A DNA stretch of 64,000 nucleotides from Humulus lupulus (Eukaryota; Streptophyta; Magnoliopsida; Rosales; Cannabaceae), in NCBI RefSeq assembly GCF_963169125.1, contig NC_084794.1:92859018-92923017 (forward strand). Direction: 5' to 3'. Both the position numbers and the translations under genes were made by a program. This document shows, piece by piece, positions 11,900 to 22,709 of the stretch (positions are counted from its first letter, which is position 1; each line of letters starts with the position of its first letter). The notes under the pieces were generated by a model that saw only the letters and a program-made list of their open reading frames with translations, was not told the origin of the DNA and ran no database searches.

Positions 11900-12981
11900 A
11901 CATTGGACCCATGGAGGACCTCGAGGAGGTCCAGTTAGAAGAAACAGAACCGACCAAGGTTGTGAAAGTCAGTAAAAACTTAGAGACAACAACAAAAAAC
12001 AAGCTGGTAGAGTTTTTAAAGAAACACCAGGAGGTCTTTTCCTAGTCGCATAAAGATATGGTTAGGATATACCCAGCGGTGATTAGCCATGTCTTGAATA
12101 TAGACAAAAAATTCCACTTGTACAACAAAAAAGAAGGCTTCTCAACAAAGATAGATCTATGGCCTTAAAAGAAGAAGTCGAGAAGATAAAGGAAAGTGGA
12201 TTCATTAGGATAGCATTTTATCCATCTTGGGTTTCTAATCCCGTACTAGTTCCCAAGCCAAATGGCAAGTGGAGGACGTGCATAGATTTCCAAGCTTGCC
12301 TTGATGAGTTATGTTTCTGTGTAGATTCTCTAAGTTCCAAGCTTTAATCTCCCCAAAATCCCAGCTCCACTTCTTAGTCTCTAGCTTGATTCACCAAGAG
12401 TTTTCCAAAAGCTCCAAATGGAGAGAAAGTCTTCCAAAGAGAGGTGAAGGAAAGAGTCGGTTTTTGAGAATTCTAAATAATTCTAAGTTTTGTTTTATTC
12501 AACTTAAGTCTATAAGGTTACCTCAAGGCTCGGGGTACCAAAAACATCCCCGAGGGCAAAATGATAAATTTCCCAAATATTCCCTCCTAGACATTCTAAC
12601 CTCAAAGATATCTCCAAATATTTATTTTCATAACCCGATAACCCCATAATACTTCTAATACCCAAAATACCCCTCGACTCGCCCCGAGTCGGATTCTCAA
12701 CCCTGTTGTGACTTTCTGGCTAACTGCTCCCTAGGACTGTCTCGGATCATGCTACATAGATATATATATCACATACATATCATATTTATCACATTTATGC
12801 CCTCAACGAGCTAAAATCACAAACACACCCCTAATATCCAAGCGGGGCCCACATGCATATTTAATTCAACTAAACATGCATGTCTATCACATATTCACAT
12901 ATTATATCCATAATTCACCTATTGCCCTCCAGGCACGCTAATCAAGGCCCTAAGCCCTATTAGCAAATTTGGGTCATTACA

Positions 12982-13101
12982 GGTCCTCTTTAGCTCCTCG
13001 GTTAAACTGGCAATTTTACCTTCATCTGCCTTGATCTCCTCGGCGTGTATGGCCTCGATCTCCTCAACACGACGCCAGCCATTGCTCATGGTTAGGATAC
13101 C
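12982..13101 (-). pseudogene. Coiled-coil exon scrap, possibly from a Tat antisense gene
   Basis: On the minus strand a pyrimidine-rich tract and CAG acceptor (13104-13102) precede an open stretch beginning GILTMSNGWRRVEEIEAIH and rich in Glu, Lys and Ala. It is cut by the chromovirus-like LTR at 12981. The same layout, a phase-0 acceptor followed by a coiled coil, begins the last exon of the antisense gene in the full Tat element (45830). I infer a fragment of another Tat copy's accessory gene. The sequence similarity itself is weak. Confidence 0.4.
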
Positions 13102-13689
13102 CTGCGAACAGAGAAAAAGTGAAATAGTTAGAGGCAATTAGAGAAAATGTTGCTCGACTAAAACAGTGTAGAAAAAACACTTACACTATATTTTTAATAC
13201 CTAAACCATTAGTTAACTTTAATCACACGTTTAAATCCAAATGGCTCGCTTAACGAGATAAGCACTATTTTAAACACACAGTGTAATGGTTCTGTATTAC
13301 TAGGATGTTACAAGCAACATGTGAAACAACCTAATTAACTTGTTAAAACAACTAAGACAATTTGGAAAAGCATCCAAAAGTAACATGTACAGCAACGCAT
13401 AATTCGCCTTAAGCAGCCCAATAAAGCAACTTGTTAAGCACCCCATAAATATCTTTATGCAACCCAATGTTTATCTTTATGCAACTCACTACAACCTCAA
13501 CTATAAGTTTAATGCAACTCAATGCAACCTAATACAACCCACTGCAACCTCAAATGCAAGCACATGCAACCCCAATGCAACCTAATTACAAGGAGAAATT
13601 CTTTTCAACATGTGTTTATTCATCCAATTCATTCATTATATATATGCTTCTGTAATGTACATATATATAAAATATATAAGGTATATAAC
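13102..13689. repeat. Low-complexity ATGCAACC-rich stretch
   Basis: From about 13377 to 13592 the motif ATGCAACC(C/T)AAT and shorter GCAAC forms recur at least ten times in irregular spacing. 13102-13376 shows nothing I can name. Confidence 0.5.
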
Positions 13690-14035
13690 CATTTGGTACC
13701 CTGTGTTTTATCAAAATACAGACTTTGTACCTTATGTTTTTAATAATGATCATCTAATACCATGTAATTTAAAATTATATATATTTGGTACCCATAACTC
13801 AAATTTGAACAATAAAATTTTATCAATATGATCAAACTGTCATCAATTATATGTAATTAAGTAATTAAATTTGGGTTTGAAACTCATATAATTGAGGACA
13901 GTTTGGTCATATTGATAACATAATCAAACTTAAGTACATGCTAAATATGTACGATTTCAAATTACAGAATACCAGAAGAACATTATTGAAAACATAAGGT
14001 ACCAAATATGTATTTTGATAAAAACACAAAACAGC
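13690..14035. repeat. Foldback / MITE-like long inverted repeat
   Basis: The left arm from 13690 (TTTGGTACCCTGTGTTTTAT…) pairs imperfectly with the reverse complement of the right arm ending near 14035. Strong matches include GTACCTTATGTTTT and CAATATGA(C/T)CAAACTGTC. Arms are about 165 bp with a tiny loop near 13860, and the AT-rich interior has no coding capacity. Terminal duplications are unclear. Confidence 0.7.
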
Positions 14036-14454
14036 AAATAAGTATTTACTCATAAATAGAATCGTCATTACTAAATCTGGAGCTTCACTTGCTCTCATAA
14101 CTCCCTTTCTATAATTTCTTCTCATAAAAATAAAAAATAAAATTAACAAATTACCTTCCTTGATGTCATGTACTTTAATCTAAGCATATTTTATAGTATA
14201 TATTTTCTTATATTTCTTCGCATAATATAAAAGATGGAGATTTTATTATAGCAACCACTAAAATTTCATCTCTTTCTTCTCCAATATTTGTATATATATA
14301 AAAATATATCTTAATTTCATCATCATTATAAATTGGAAAATTATTATCCATGTGTACTTTAATATTTTTGGTACATAAATAAGTTACAACTTATTCATGT
14401 TCCGAAAATACTAAAAGTACTTATAAATAATTATTAAAAAAATAACTACTATAA

Positions 14455-15253
14455 TGATATATGGGTGCAACCTTAATGGTTATTACTCATGAATGATTAT
14501 TTTAATATTAACCATTAGATTAAGATCAATGATCCATATTTATAGTTGTTAATTAATATTTCAAAAATTAAATTTTAATTTTTTTTTCAAATTTTTGGAA
14601 GAATTATTAAAAACGTGTATTTATTATGAAAATATAATATAGTAAACTTTTCATTTTTCAAATGCATGTCAATTTATAAATATAGCTAGTGTTTCTCATT
14701 GGTTGGAAACACCATTAATTATGGCAAAAAAAAAACTAAATTCGAAATTAATGTGAAAAAAAAAATATTTATCTGTTAGTGACTTGCTATATCAAGTTAC
14801 TATATTGTTACATCATCATAATTGTTAGTACTCTATGGGTAGTAACCATTGAGAAGTTTTTAAATGGTATATATATATATGCACTCTTAATAATTACTAC
14901 CCATGGATAGTGACTTTAATATTAGTCATTGGATTAAGATCAATTGTCTATATTTATAGTTGTTAATTAATATTTCTAAAAATAAATTTTGATTTTTTCA
15001 AATTTTTAGAATGATTACTTAATGAAAAACGTGTATTTATTATGAAAATATAATATTGTAAGCTTTTTATTTTTAAAATGCATGTCACTTTATAAATATA
15101 GCTAGTGTTTCTTATTGGTTGGAAATGACATTAATTATGGTAAAAAAAAACTAAATTCAAAATTAATGTGGAAAAAAAATATTTACTATATCAAGTGATT
15201 ATGTTGCCACATTATTAAAATTGTTAGTCCCTATCTATGATATCATTGAGAAG
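14455..15253. repeat. Tandem duplication of a ~400-bp AT-rich unit
   Basis: Unit 1 (about 14455-14856) and unit 2 (about 14866-15253) share long blocks such as AACGTGTATTTATTATGAAA, ATATAGCTAGTGTTTCT and TTGGTTGGAAA, in the same order, and both end with TTGAGAAGT. There is no coding capacity. Divergence looks to be around ten to fifteen percent, so it is old. Confidence 0.85.
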
Positions 15254-16361
15254 TATAAATAATATTGTTGGACCTTTAATTTATATATGCAAAAACTATA
15301 AATATATGTTTCAGTTTATATATGAACATAAAGTTATATATACGTGTAATATTGTATTTAGCTCGTACTCGTGGTATATTGTATGGAATCGAAAAAATTA
15401 ATAAATAAATAAAAGACAATAACAAAACATATTACATATTTTTAACCAAGCCCCAATTGACTCTCTAGATGATGGATTGCAAAGGAAAAAACAAAAAACT
15501 CTACAGATATGAGTTTATAAAATTTTGAGAAGTAAAAAAAAAGAGTGTACTTTTGCATTAAAAGTTTTTGTCTATATAATTTTTTAATTAATTATTAATT
15601 TACCATATAAATGAAAATGAATAATAAGTTTTTTATTTTAGTAAAATTGAATAATAAGTTTTATATATGTGTATTTATGAAAGAAAAAAAACTCTCCGTT
15701 TAGTTAAAACAATGGAAGCTAAAATAGTGTTTGTTTTTATTTATTAAAAAAATTAATTTATTTTACTAAACTTTCAAAGAGAAGGATCGATCAATTAACA
15801 GGATAATTCTTCATCACTAAAATCAAACAGTGGAAGCTTTGGAATCAAAATAAAATTTTAATTTGTTTACTTTATAGTTATATATCTGAGTTAAAATTAG
15901 TTTAAGAATATAAAAAAAAAAATTGATCTCTTAGACTTATTCGACTTACTTTTTTATTTTTCTAGTTGAAGTGCGTTGTGGCAAACAATTCTTAATAATT
16001 AAACGAAACTAAGAGACAAAAATCGAATGGCCATGCCCAATTCATAAGTTAACAGTGGAGACAGTGCCTTCTCTTGCTCCAATTGTCAGTTCCGAAGTGA
16101 ATTGGTCATATAAACAATGCAAATCAAGCCAATTTCAAGAAGTTACCAGAGAAACTGCCAAACACAAGCAAGACAATTAAAGCAACGGAAATGCTGCAAT
16201 TTGCTGATCAACTAATACAATCTATATATTTTAAATATGGATTATTAAACCAATTTGACGCACATTTTTCAGCTACCGATTCTATTTGAGATCTTTATTT
16301 TGGTTATGAGGACGGTTAGAAAAAATAAAAAAAGCTTGGACCATAACATTAATAATACAAG
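15254..16361. other. AT-rich intergenic stretch
   Basis: Read on both strands. No gene, element or clear repeat was recognised. It contains many short A and T runs. Confidence 0.5.
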
Positions 16362-16875
16362 TGTTGGATATTTTGAATGAGAAAAATAATTGAGGTTTGT
16401 CCCACATTTTTTGTGAGTGGTTATGCCTCTCAAGAATAGTCTATATATAGAGATCTTAGGCGTTAGTTTTATTTACACCAAAACATATTTTCATATATAT
16501 ATATTTGTCTTCCATTGAAGATTAAGATATATATATTCTTAATATTGTTTTTCCTTTTATAGTTCTTAGATCTACGGCGAATTTGTTTTAAGGAAACTGT
16601 GTTACACAGACTTCGCCTTTAAATTTTGTTCTTTATAATTATTGTGTAAATTAATTATAATTGCTATTTATAAGTAATTATAATATTGTTATATATATTA
16701 TAAGTTATTTATATTGTATTATTTATAATTATTATATTATTATATATATTATAAGTTTTTTATATTGTATTATTTATAATTATAATATTTATGTATCTTT
16801 AATTTAGTAGATATAAATATTGTATTTATCATATTGCGTTTATTCAAGTATTATATAAGATATGTTTTTCCTACA
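16362..16875 (+). repeat. Copia 5' LTR, internally deleted
   Basis: 514 bp against 641 bp for the 3' LTR. About 120 bases present at 21007-21120 of the 3' LTR, between AGTTCTTAGATCT and GGCGAAT, are missing here. A TATA-like CTATATATAGAG lies at about 16442. Confidence 0.9.
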
Positions 16876-17077
16876 ATCTTAAAACAGATTATTGTTTAAA
16901 TATAATATTTGAATGTTAGATATATTTTATATTATTATAAATATATATATATATATATTTCTATATCTATATATTAAAAGATATTGTTATTGCGAAAAAT
17001 TCGTTCTAGTGTTCTTTGGAAATTATCTAGTAGAGATATTTGAGGTTGGATAAATACTCAAAGAAATATTCTACTAG

Positions 17078-20000
17078 ATGCTAGACCACGAATGGTTGGG
17101 TTTTTTACCCTTCCAGGCTAACCAAAGAATTTTCTTTAAGTTTGATCTAATAAATCTATCAGTCATGGTGTCTGAGATAAATCTAGTCAATTCCAACCCA
17201 ATGGAGTGGTGGATTGATACTGGTGCCACTCGGCATGTATGCTCAGACAAAAGTCTGTTCAAATCTTTTGAACACGTAGATAATGGCGAGAAGATTTTCA
17301 TGGGAAATTCTGCCACATCTAAAATTGCGGGTCAAGGAAGTGTGATCCTAAAAATGACTTCTGGAAAGGAGCTGACTCTGAACAACATACTGTACATACT
17401 AGAGATCCGAAAAAACCTAGTGTCTGGTTCACTATTGAACAAACACGGATTCCGAATTGTATTTGAGTCAGACAAAGTTGTTCTGTCCAAAAGTGGAATG
17501 TTTGTGGGAAGTGGTTATGTAACTGATGGGTTGTTTAAACTCAGTGTAATGGTTGTTAAACCAATTATCAATAAAGTTAATAACTCTTCTACTTACTTGC
17601 TTGAGTCTTCCAATGTTTGGCATGGTAGACTAGGACATGTTAATTATGATACTCTGCGGAGATTAATTAACTTGAATCACATACCAAAATTCCACATTGA
17701 TTCAAATCATAAGTGTGAAACCTGTGTTGAGGCAAAACTAACAAGGTCTTCCTTCAAAACGATTGAAAGGAATAATGAACCCCTAAATTTTATCCATAGC
17801 GATGTATGTGATTTAAAATTTGTTCAAACAAGGGGAGGCAATAAGTATTTTATTACTTTTGTCGATGATAGCACAAAATATTGCTATGTGTATTTGCTGA
17901 AAAGCAAAGACGAGGCTGTAGAGAAATTTGTTCTCTATAAGACCGAAGTTGAGAATCAACTTAACATAAAGATTAAGGTGTTGAGAAGTGATCGAGGTGG
18001 TGAGTATGAATCACCATTTCGTGAATTCTGTGCAAAAAATGGAATCATCCATGAAACCACTACACCTTATTCACCTCAGCAAAATGGTGTTGCTGAACGG
18101 AAAAATCGTACATTGAAAGAGATGATGAATGCGATGTTGATTAGTTCTGGATTGCCTCAGAACACATGGGGAGAAGCTATCTTATCAGCTAATTATCTTT
18201 TAAATAAGATACCCAAAAAGAAAGAAGATAAGACCCCTTATGAGTTATGGAAAGGAACGAAACCTTCCTTCAAATACTTAAGAGTGTGGGGGTGTCTTGC
18301 CAAAGTGGCTGTACCTTTACCAAAAATGGTAAAAATAGGTCCAAAAACTATTGATTGCATTTTCATTGGTTATGCACATAATAGTAGTGCGTATCGGTTT
18401 TTGGTGTATGAGTCTAAAATATCTGACATACACAAAACACGATAATGGAATCCAGAAATGCGTCGTTCTTTGAACACATATTTCCTCTTAGATCAAAAGA
18501 TGATTCAAGTTCGTTGAAACGAACACATGAGACTATTGCTGAAAATAGTCAGGATCAAAGTCAAGAATGTGAGGATGAACCTAGACGTAGCAAAAGAATT
18601 AGAGCAGAAAAATCTTTTGGTCCAGATTTTCTGACCTATTTGCTAGAAGGTGAACCTCAAAGCTTTGATGAAGCTGTGAACTCCACTGAAGGCTCTTTAT
18701 GGAAAGATGCTATTAATAGTGAGATTAAATCCATACTTCAAAATCACACATGGGAGTTAGTAGATTTTCCTCCAGGATGTAAGCCTTTAGGGGCCAAATG
18801 GATTTTCAAAAGAAAAATGAAATCTGATGGTTCAATTGATAAGTATAAGGCACAGCTTGTAATTAAAGGTTATAAGCAGCGTGAAGACCTTGATTACTTT
18901 GACACTTATTCTCCTGTGACGAGAATAAATTCCATTAGGATGATACTTGCTATTGCTGCGTTACGCAATCTTGAAGTACATCAAATGGATGTGAAAACTG
19001 CTTTTTCTAAATGGGGATTTAAATGAAGAAATTTATATGGAACAACCCGATGGGTTTTCCTCCCCAGGTCAATAAAGAAAAGTATGTAAATTGGTGAAAT
19101 CTTTATATGGTTTAAAGCAAGCACCAAAACAATGGCATGAGAAATTTGACCAAACTATGTTGGCAAATGGCTTCAAAATCAATGAATGCGATAAATGTAT
19201 TTATTTTAAAGAAACAGATAATGACTATGTCATTTTGTGTCTTTACGTAGATGACATGCTCATTGTTGGAAGCAGTGATAAGATGATCAAATCTATCAAG
19301 AGTATGTTGAACTCGAAATTTGACATGAAAGATATGGGTCTTGCAGATGTCATTTTGGGGATTCAAATCTCAAGGACATCTGATAAGATCATTCTAAGTC
19401 AATCACATTATGTGGACAAAATTCTTGAGAAATTCAACAAAGAAGATTCTGGTGTATCCAGAACCCCTATAGACTCGAGTCTACATTTGTTCAAGAACAA
19501 AGGGGAGAGTGTCTCTCAGGTAGAGTACTATAGAATTATTGGAAGTCTAATGTACTTAATGAGTTGTACAAGACCTGATATAGCCTACGCAGTTAGTAAA
19601 CTGAGTAGATACACGAGTAATCCAGGGTCTGACCACTGGAAAGGAATAACAAGAGTACTTAGGTACTTACGATTTACTCGTAGCTATGGGCTGCACTATA
19701 CTAAATATCCAGCAGTACTTGAAGGGTATTGTGATGCTAATTGGATATCTGATATGAAAGACTCAAAGTCTACGAGTGGATATGTGTTTACACTCGGTGG
19801 TGTAGCTGTATCATGGAAATCTTCTAAACAAACGGTAATAGCTAGATCCACGATGGAATCTGAGTTTATTGCCTTAGACAAGTGTGGCGAAGAAGCTGAA
19901 TGGCTTCGTCAATTTTTAGAAGATATTCCAAAATGGCCTAAACCAGTGCCAGTTATTGGCATACATTGCGATAGTCAATCTGCAATTGGTAGGGCACATA

Positions 20001-20197
20001 ATAATATGTATAATGGTAAGTCTAGACATATACGTCGTAGACACAATACCATTAGACAACTACTCTCAACTGGAGTTATCTCTATTGACTATGTCAAGTC
20101 AAAGGATAATATTGCGGATCTGCTAACCAAAGGGTTAAATAGAGAGTTGGTTGAAAAATCATCGAGGGGAATGGGTCTAAAGCCCATGAATGAATAA
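17078..20197 (+). pseudogene. Copia pol: protease, integrase, RT, RNase H
   Basis: Protease shows WWIDTGATRHVCSD (about 17209-17250). Integrase follows with its HHCC finger (HGRLGHVN … CETCVEAK), the DDE core (HSDVCDL, LRSDRGGEY, NGVAERKNR) and a full-length core to about 18380. A one-base deletion near 18437 breaks the frame, and the next ATG at 18445 resumes it. RT begins with the WKDAINSEIKSI region. One extra T near 18999-19005 shifts the frame, and a TAA at about 19072 follows. From 19091 to 20197 RT (YVDDMLIVG, catalytic box about 19246) and RNase H (EGYCDANW, TMESEFIAL, HCDSQSAI) are open to the natural stop. Three lesions plus the lost gag make it non-autonomous. Confidence 0.92.
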
Positions 20198-20778
20198 ATT
20201 CAATACAGTAGACACCCCACCTAGTTGACTGGAGATCCCAAGATCTAGGTTCAAAGGGACAACTAAAACTGTAAAGACTATGTTGGATCACTGTGGGGGT
20301 TATCCTCATTGTCCATTCCTATGATGAAACAGTGATAACCGTAAGGAAAAGGTTAAGCTATGCTTTTAATGATTTCTTATGCGTTGAAACGTCGAGCAGA
20401 GTAATACGGGTTACTCTTAATTAAGAAAATCACCTATGTGAGAGAGAAGATGGGCCGCTTCTATAGGGATTGAATAAGGGCTCAATTTCTAGAATATCTC
20501 TTGCAGAACCAGGGAAATGTTCAGGGCCAAAACGAACATAATATTAAGAACCAATATATGTCAGGAAGATTCCTGTATGTGGTATATCATCATTTACACG
20601 AACGGCAGAACAGTTCAAAGACATCGCGTCTACTGATCAGCCAGTAAATTAAATATACTTACACAAGGGAAGGTTCAAAGGGTAACACCTACCTATCCTA
20701 TGCGGGTTTCTAACGTTGAACTCTATCACCTAGGTCTAAACCATCTGTTGGTTTTTCTTGAGTCAGTTTTTCCAGTCA
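20198..20778 (+). other. Copia 3' untranslated interior
   Basis: The stretch between the pol stop and the polypurine tract. No ORF or repeat of note. Confidence 0.7.
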
Positions 20779-20788
20779 TGTGGGGGAT
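20779..20788 (+). promoter_or_regulatory. Copia polypurine tract
   Basis: TGTGGGGGAT directly before the 3' LTR start. It is the plus-strand primer site for reverse transcription. Confidence 0.88.
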
Positions 20789-21429
20789 TGTTGGATATTT
20801 TGAATGAGAAAAACAATTGAGGTTTGTCCCACATTTTTTGTGAGTGGTTATGCCTCTCAAGAATAGCCTATATATAGAGATCTTAGGCCTTAGTTTTATT
20901 TACACCAAAACATATTTTCATATATATATTTGTCTTTCATTGAAGATTAAGATATATATATTTTCAATATTGTTTTTCCTTTCTACTTTTTATAGTTCTT
21001 AGATCTGTTCTAGTGTGATAGAGTTCGGGCATATTTGGTTCGGCGAAGTAATTGAGTTACTTGTCGTTCACTGTTGTATCCTGGGAGATAGACGTCGAAA
21101 CCTCGTAGAGGCGGCGAATCCGTTTTAAGGAAACTGTGTGTTACACAGGCCTCGGCTTTTAATTTTGTTCTTTATAATTATTGTGTAAATTAATTATAAT
21201 TGCTATTTATATTATATTATTTATAATTATAATATTGTTATATATATTATAAATTATTTATATTGTATTATTTATAATTATAATATTATATTGTTATATA
21301 TATTATAAGTTATTTATATTGTATTATTTATAATTATAATATTTATGTATCTTTAATTTAGTAGATATAAATATTGTATTTATCATATTGCGTTTATCCA
21401 AGTATTATATAAGATATGTTTTTTCTGCA
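20789..21429 (+). repeat. Copia 3' LTR
   Basis: 641 bp, the fuller copy. It is nearly collinear with 16362-16875 apart from the 5' LTR deletion. A TATA-like CTATATATAGAG lies near 20870. Confidence 0.92.
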
Positions 21430-22572
21430 TAAAGTAATGCTGGTCGATGGCAACAAGTAAATGACAATAAAAGACGACATTTTTCTTTTTCATATTAGTG
21501 TTTGTATTGAATCTCAACACAGTTTTTTTTTTTTGTCTTGTTCTTGCTTTCTTGGTATCCTCCTGAAAGACCTGATTATAAGTTTGATTATAATTTAATC
21601 CGATAATTATACACGCCTGCCATTTTATTTTTTCAAACCCCCAAAATAAATTGAAACCTTTGATTGTAACAAGTTAACAATATCAACCACTCTAATACCT
21701 TATTGAAAAATGCTAAATACACTATATTACTATCTTATCTGTCCGACCGTCAATAGATAAAATATAATCCATATCATTATTTATATATATATATATATAT
21801 ATTATATAAGATATTAATACAAGATACCCACATTGAATAGAACACAAGTCTGAAGACAATCGTCATGAAAGAATTATTCATTTGTAGGAGACTCACTTTA
21901 CATCATCATCATCATATAATTATTCATGTCTAGCCAATGTGTCCAATCGACTAGTATTCAACATTTGAAATAAAACCAAATGAACTGACTACTTCTAACT
22001 ACCACACACAAGGCAAACATTCTTTTGTGGCATCATCCCTTGTGGATAATTTGTCCTAGTTTATCCAGATTTTGAGAGCTACCAACACAAGATTAAAAGA
22101 AACAGAAGTCAATGATGAGAATCTAACTCCAATTGTCATTACAAACTAATGGGCATCAAAACATGAAGAACGTATTTGGGTTCAGTGTTCTTTTCTCCTA
22201 GAAACCAATTCTGTTGAATTACTTTCCAAGTCTTCCACCTTAGGTGTATACCAAATCCCGAAAAGCCTGTTAATTTCTAGTACATGTCCAAGAACAAACA
22301 TACCCCCATGCAGTGATGATTTCAGAAATGGCCAATGAACCCGACTGTGGGAGACAGGAAACAACATTCTAGGCCTCTCGGTAAGCTGCAACCAAATCCA
22401 GTACACATTCATTCCACTACTTGCAGTCCAAAACATATCAGATGTCAATCCAGATGGCCTAGTACAATTGCAAGGGAGACAAGAGACACCTTTCAAACCA
22501 TTATGCAAGTGAATTTGATGAAAGAATGAAGTTTTATCTATGAACTTGAAATAAGATAACACGAAGGCAGAA
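21430..22572. other. Intergenic stretch downstream of the dioxygenase gene
   Basis: Contains a (TA)n microsatellite at about 21783-21802. A minus-strand open frame at 22562-22182 has no motif I recognise and may be 3' flank. No other feature. Confidence 0.45.
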
Positions 22573-22578
22573 TTTATT
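22573..22578 (-). terminator. Candidate polyadenylation signal
   Basis: AATAAA on the minus strand, about 130 bases after the dioxygenase stop codon, in a typical plant 3' UTR position. The motif is short, so it could be chance. Confidence 0.45.
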
Positions 22579-22709
22579 GCAAAATGATGACTATGGACAA
22601 GGGAGAAACCTATATTTCATTTTCTACTTTTGATCATCCACAAGAAAGTAGTACAAACACTAAAAACGAGGGAGCAAAAGAAGGGAGTGAGGCTACTTCA
22701 AACCAAAAA

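Larger units (their letters stand above)
7501..12294 (+). mobile_element. Tat-lineage Ty3/gypsy element, 3'-truncated, TSD CTTGC
   Basis: It holds a 5' LTR (7501-8093), the post-LTR block TTTGGTGCTTTCGTTGAGAG shared with the full Tat element at 37968, gag, protease and the first part of RT. It stops at 12294 inside RT, just after RTCIDF. CTTGC is present on both sides (7496-7500, 12295-12299) and the outer LTR sequence resumes cleanly as CTTGATGAG. The 3' half and 3' LTR are missing. A Cassandra TRIM is nested at 11109-11899. Confidence 0.85.
10253..12294 (+). pseudogene. Tat-type protease and start of RT, degraded and interrupted
   Basis: Protease is at about 10330-10880. Its active-site motif reads DRGISVN, where the sister element has DNGSSVN (40506-40520). 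The fold continues past 10680 with stops. The stretch up to 11108 and from 11900 on is the protease-RT linker, interrupted by the Cassandra element (LEEVQLEETEPTK after it matches LEEIQLEEADPSK at about 40995). RT starts with KLVEFLKKHQEVFS and a stop, then KEEVEKIKESGFIR and VPKPNGKWRTCIDF, and ends abruptly at about 12290. No catalytic RT box is present, so it is dead. Confidence 0.82.
1..12981 (-). mobile_element. Ty3/gypsy chromovirus-like LTR retrotransposon, 5' part, truncated by window edge
   Basis: Read on the minus strand the order is 5' LTR (12981 to 6188), primer binding site (6184-6168), gag start (about 5804), gag zinc knuckle (2272-2231), protease, reverse transcriptase and RNase H to the window edge. 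Integrase and the 3' LTR must lie to the left. The pol order and RT motifs are those of Ty3/gypsy. The large LTR, iMet primer site and RT wording suggest the Tekay/Del chromovirus group, but the chromodomain would lie outside the window, so the lineage is an inference. The element is interrupted by a solo LTR in gag (3148-5700) and by a truncated Tat element in the 5' LTR (7501-12294). Confidence 0.85.
6188..12981 (-). repeat. 5' LTR of chromovirus-like element, split by a nested insertion
   Basis: The minus strand starts TGTAATGACCC at 12981 and ends GGGCGTTACA at 6188. Its own sequence is 12981-12300 plus 7500-6188, about 2.0 kb. The middle is the Tat element at 7501-12294 with the TSD CTTGC. 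The 12937-12981 end matches the start of the solo LTR at 3148. The base after 12981 would be the target-site duplication, but the partner is outside the window. Confidence 0.85.
16362..21429 (+). mobile_element. Ty1/copia element lacking gag
   Basis: The LTRs at 16362-16875 and 20789-21429 both start TGTTGGATATTTTGAATGAG and end CT(A/G)CA. A polypurine tract TGTGGGGGAT ends at 20788. The interior holds protease, integrase, RT and RNase H in copia order. Only about 200 bases separate the 5' LTR from protease, so gag and the CCHC knuckle are deleted. The flanks (ACAAG left, TAAAG right) are not a clean target duplication. Defective. Confidence 0.92.

Noticed and set aside
16357..21434. Target duplication for the copia element
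   Set aside because: ACAAG and TAAAG differ at two of five bases; I do not count this as a duplication.
22182..22562. Minus-strand 126-aa frame beyond the dioxygenase
   Set aside because: No motif and no splice support; it begins just past the candidate poly-A signal. It is more likely flanking sequence.
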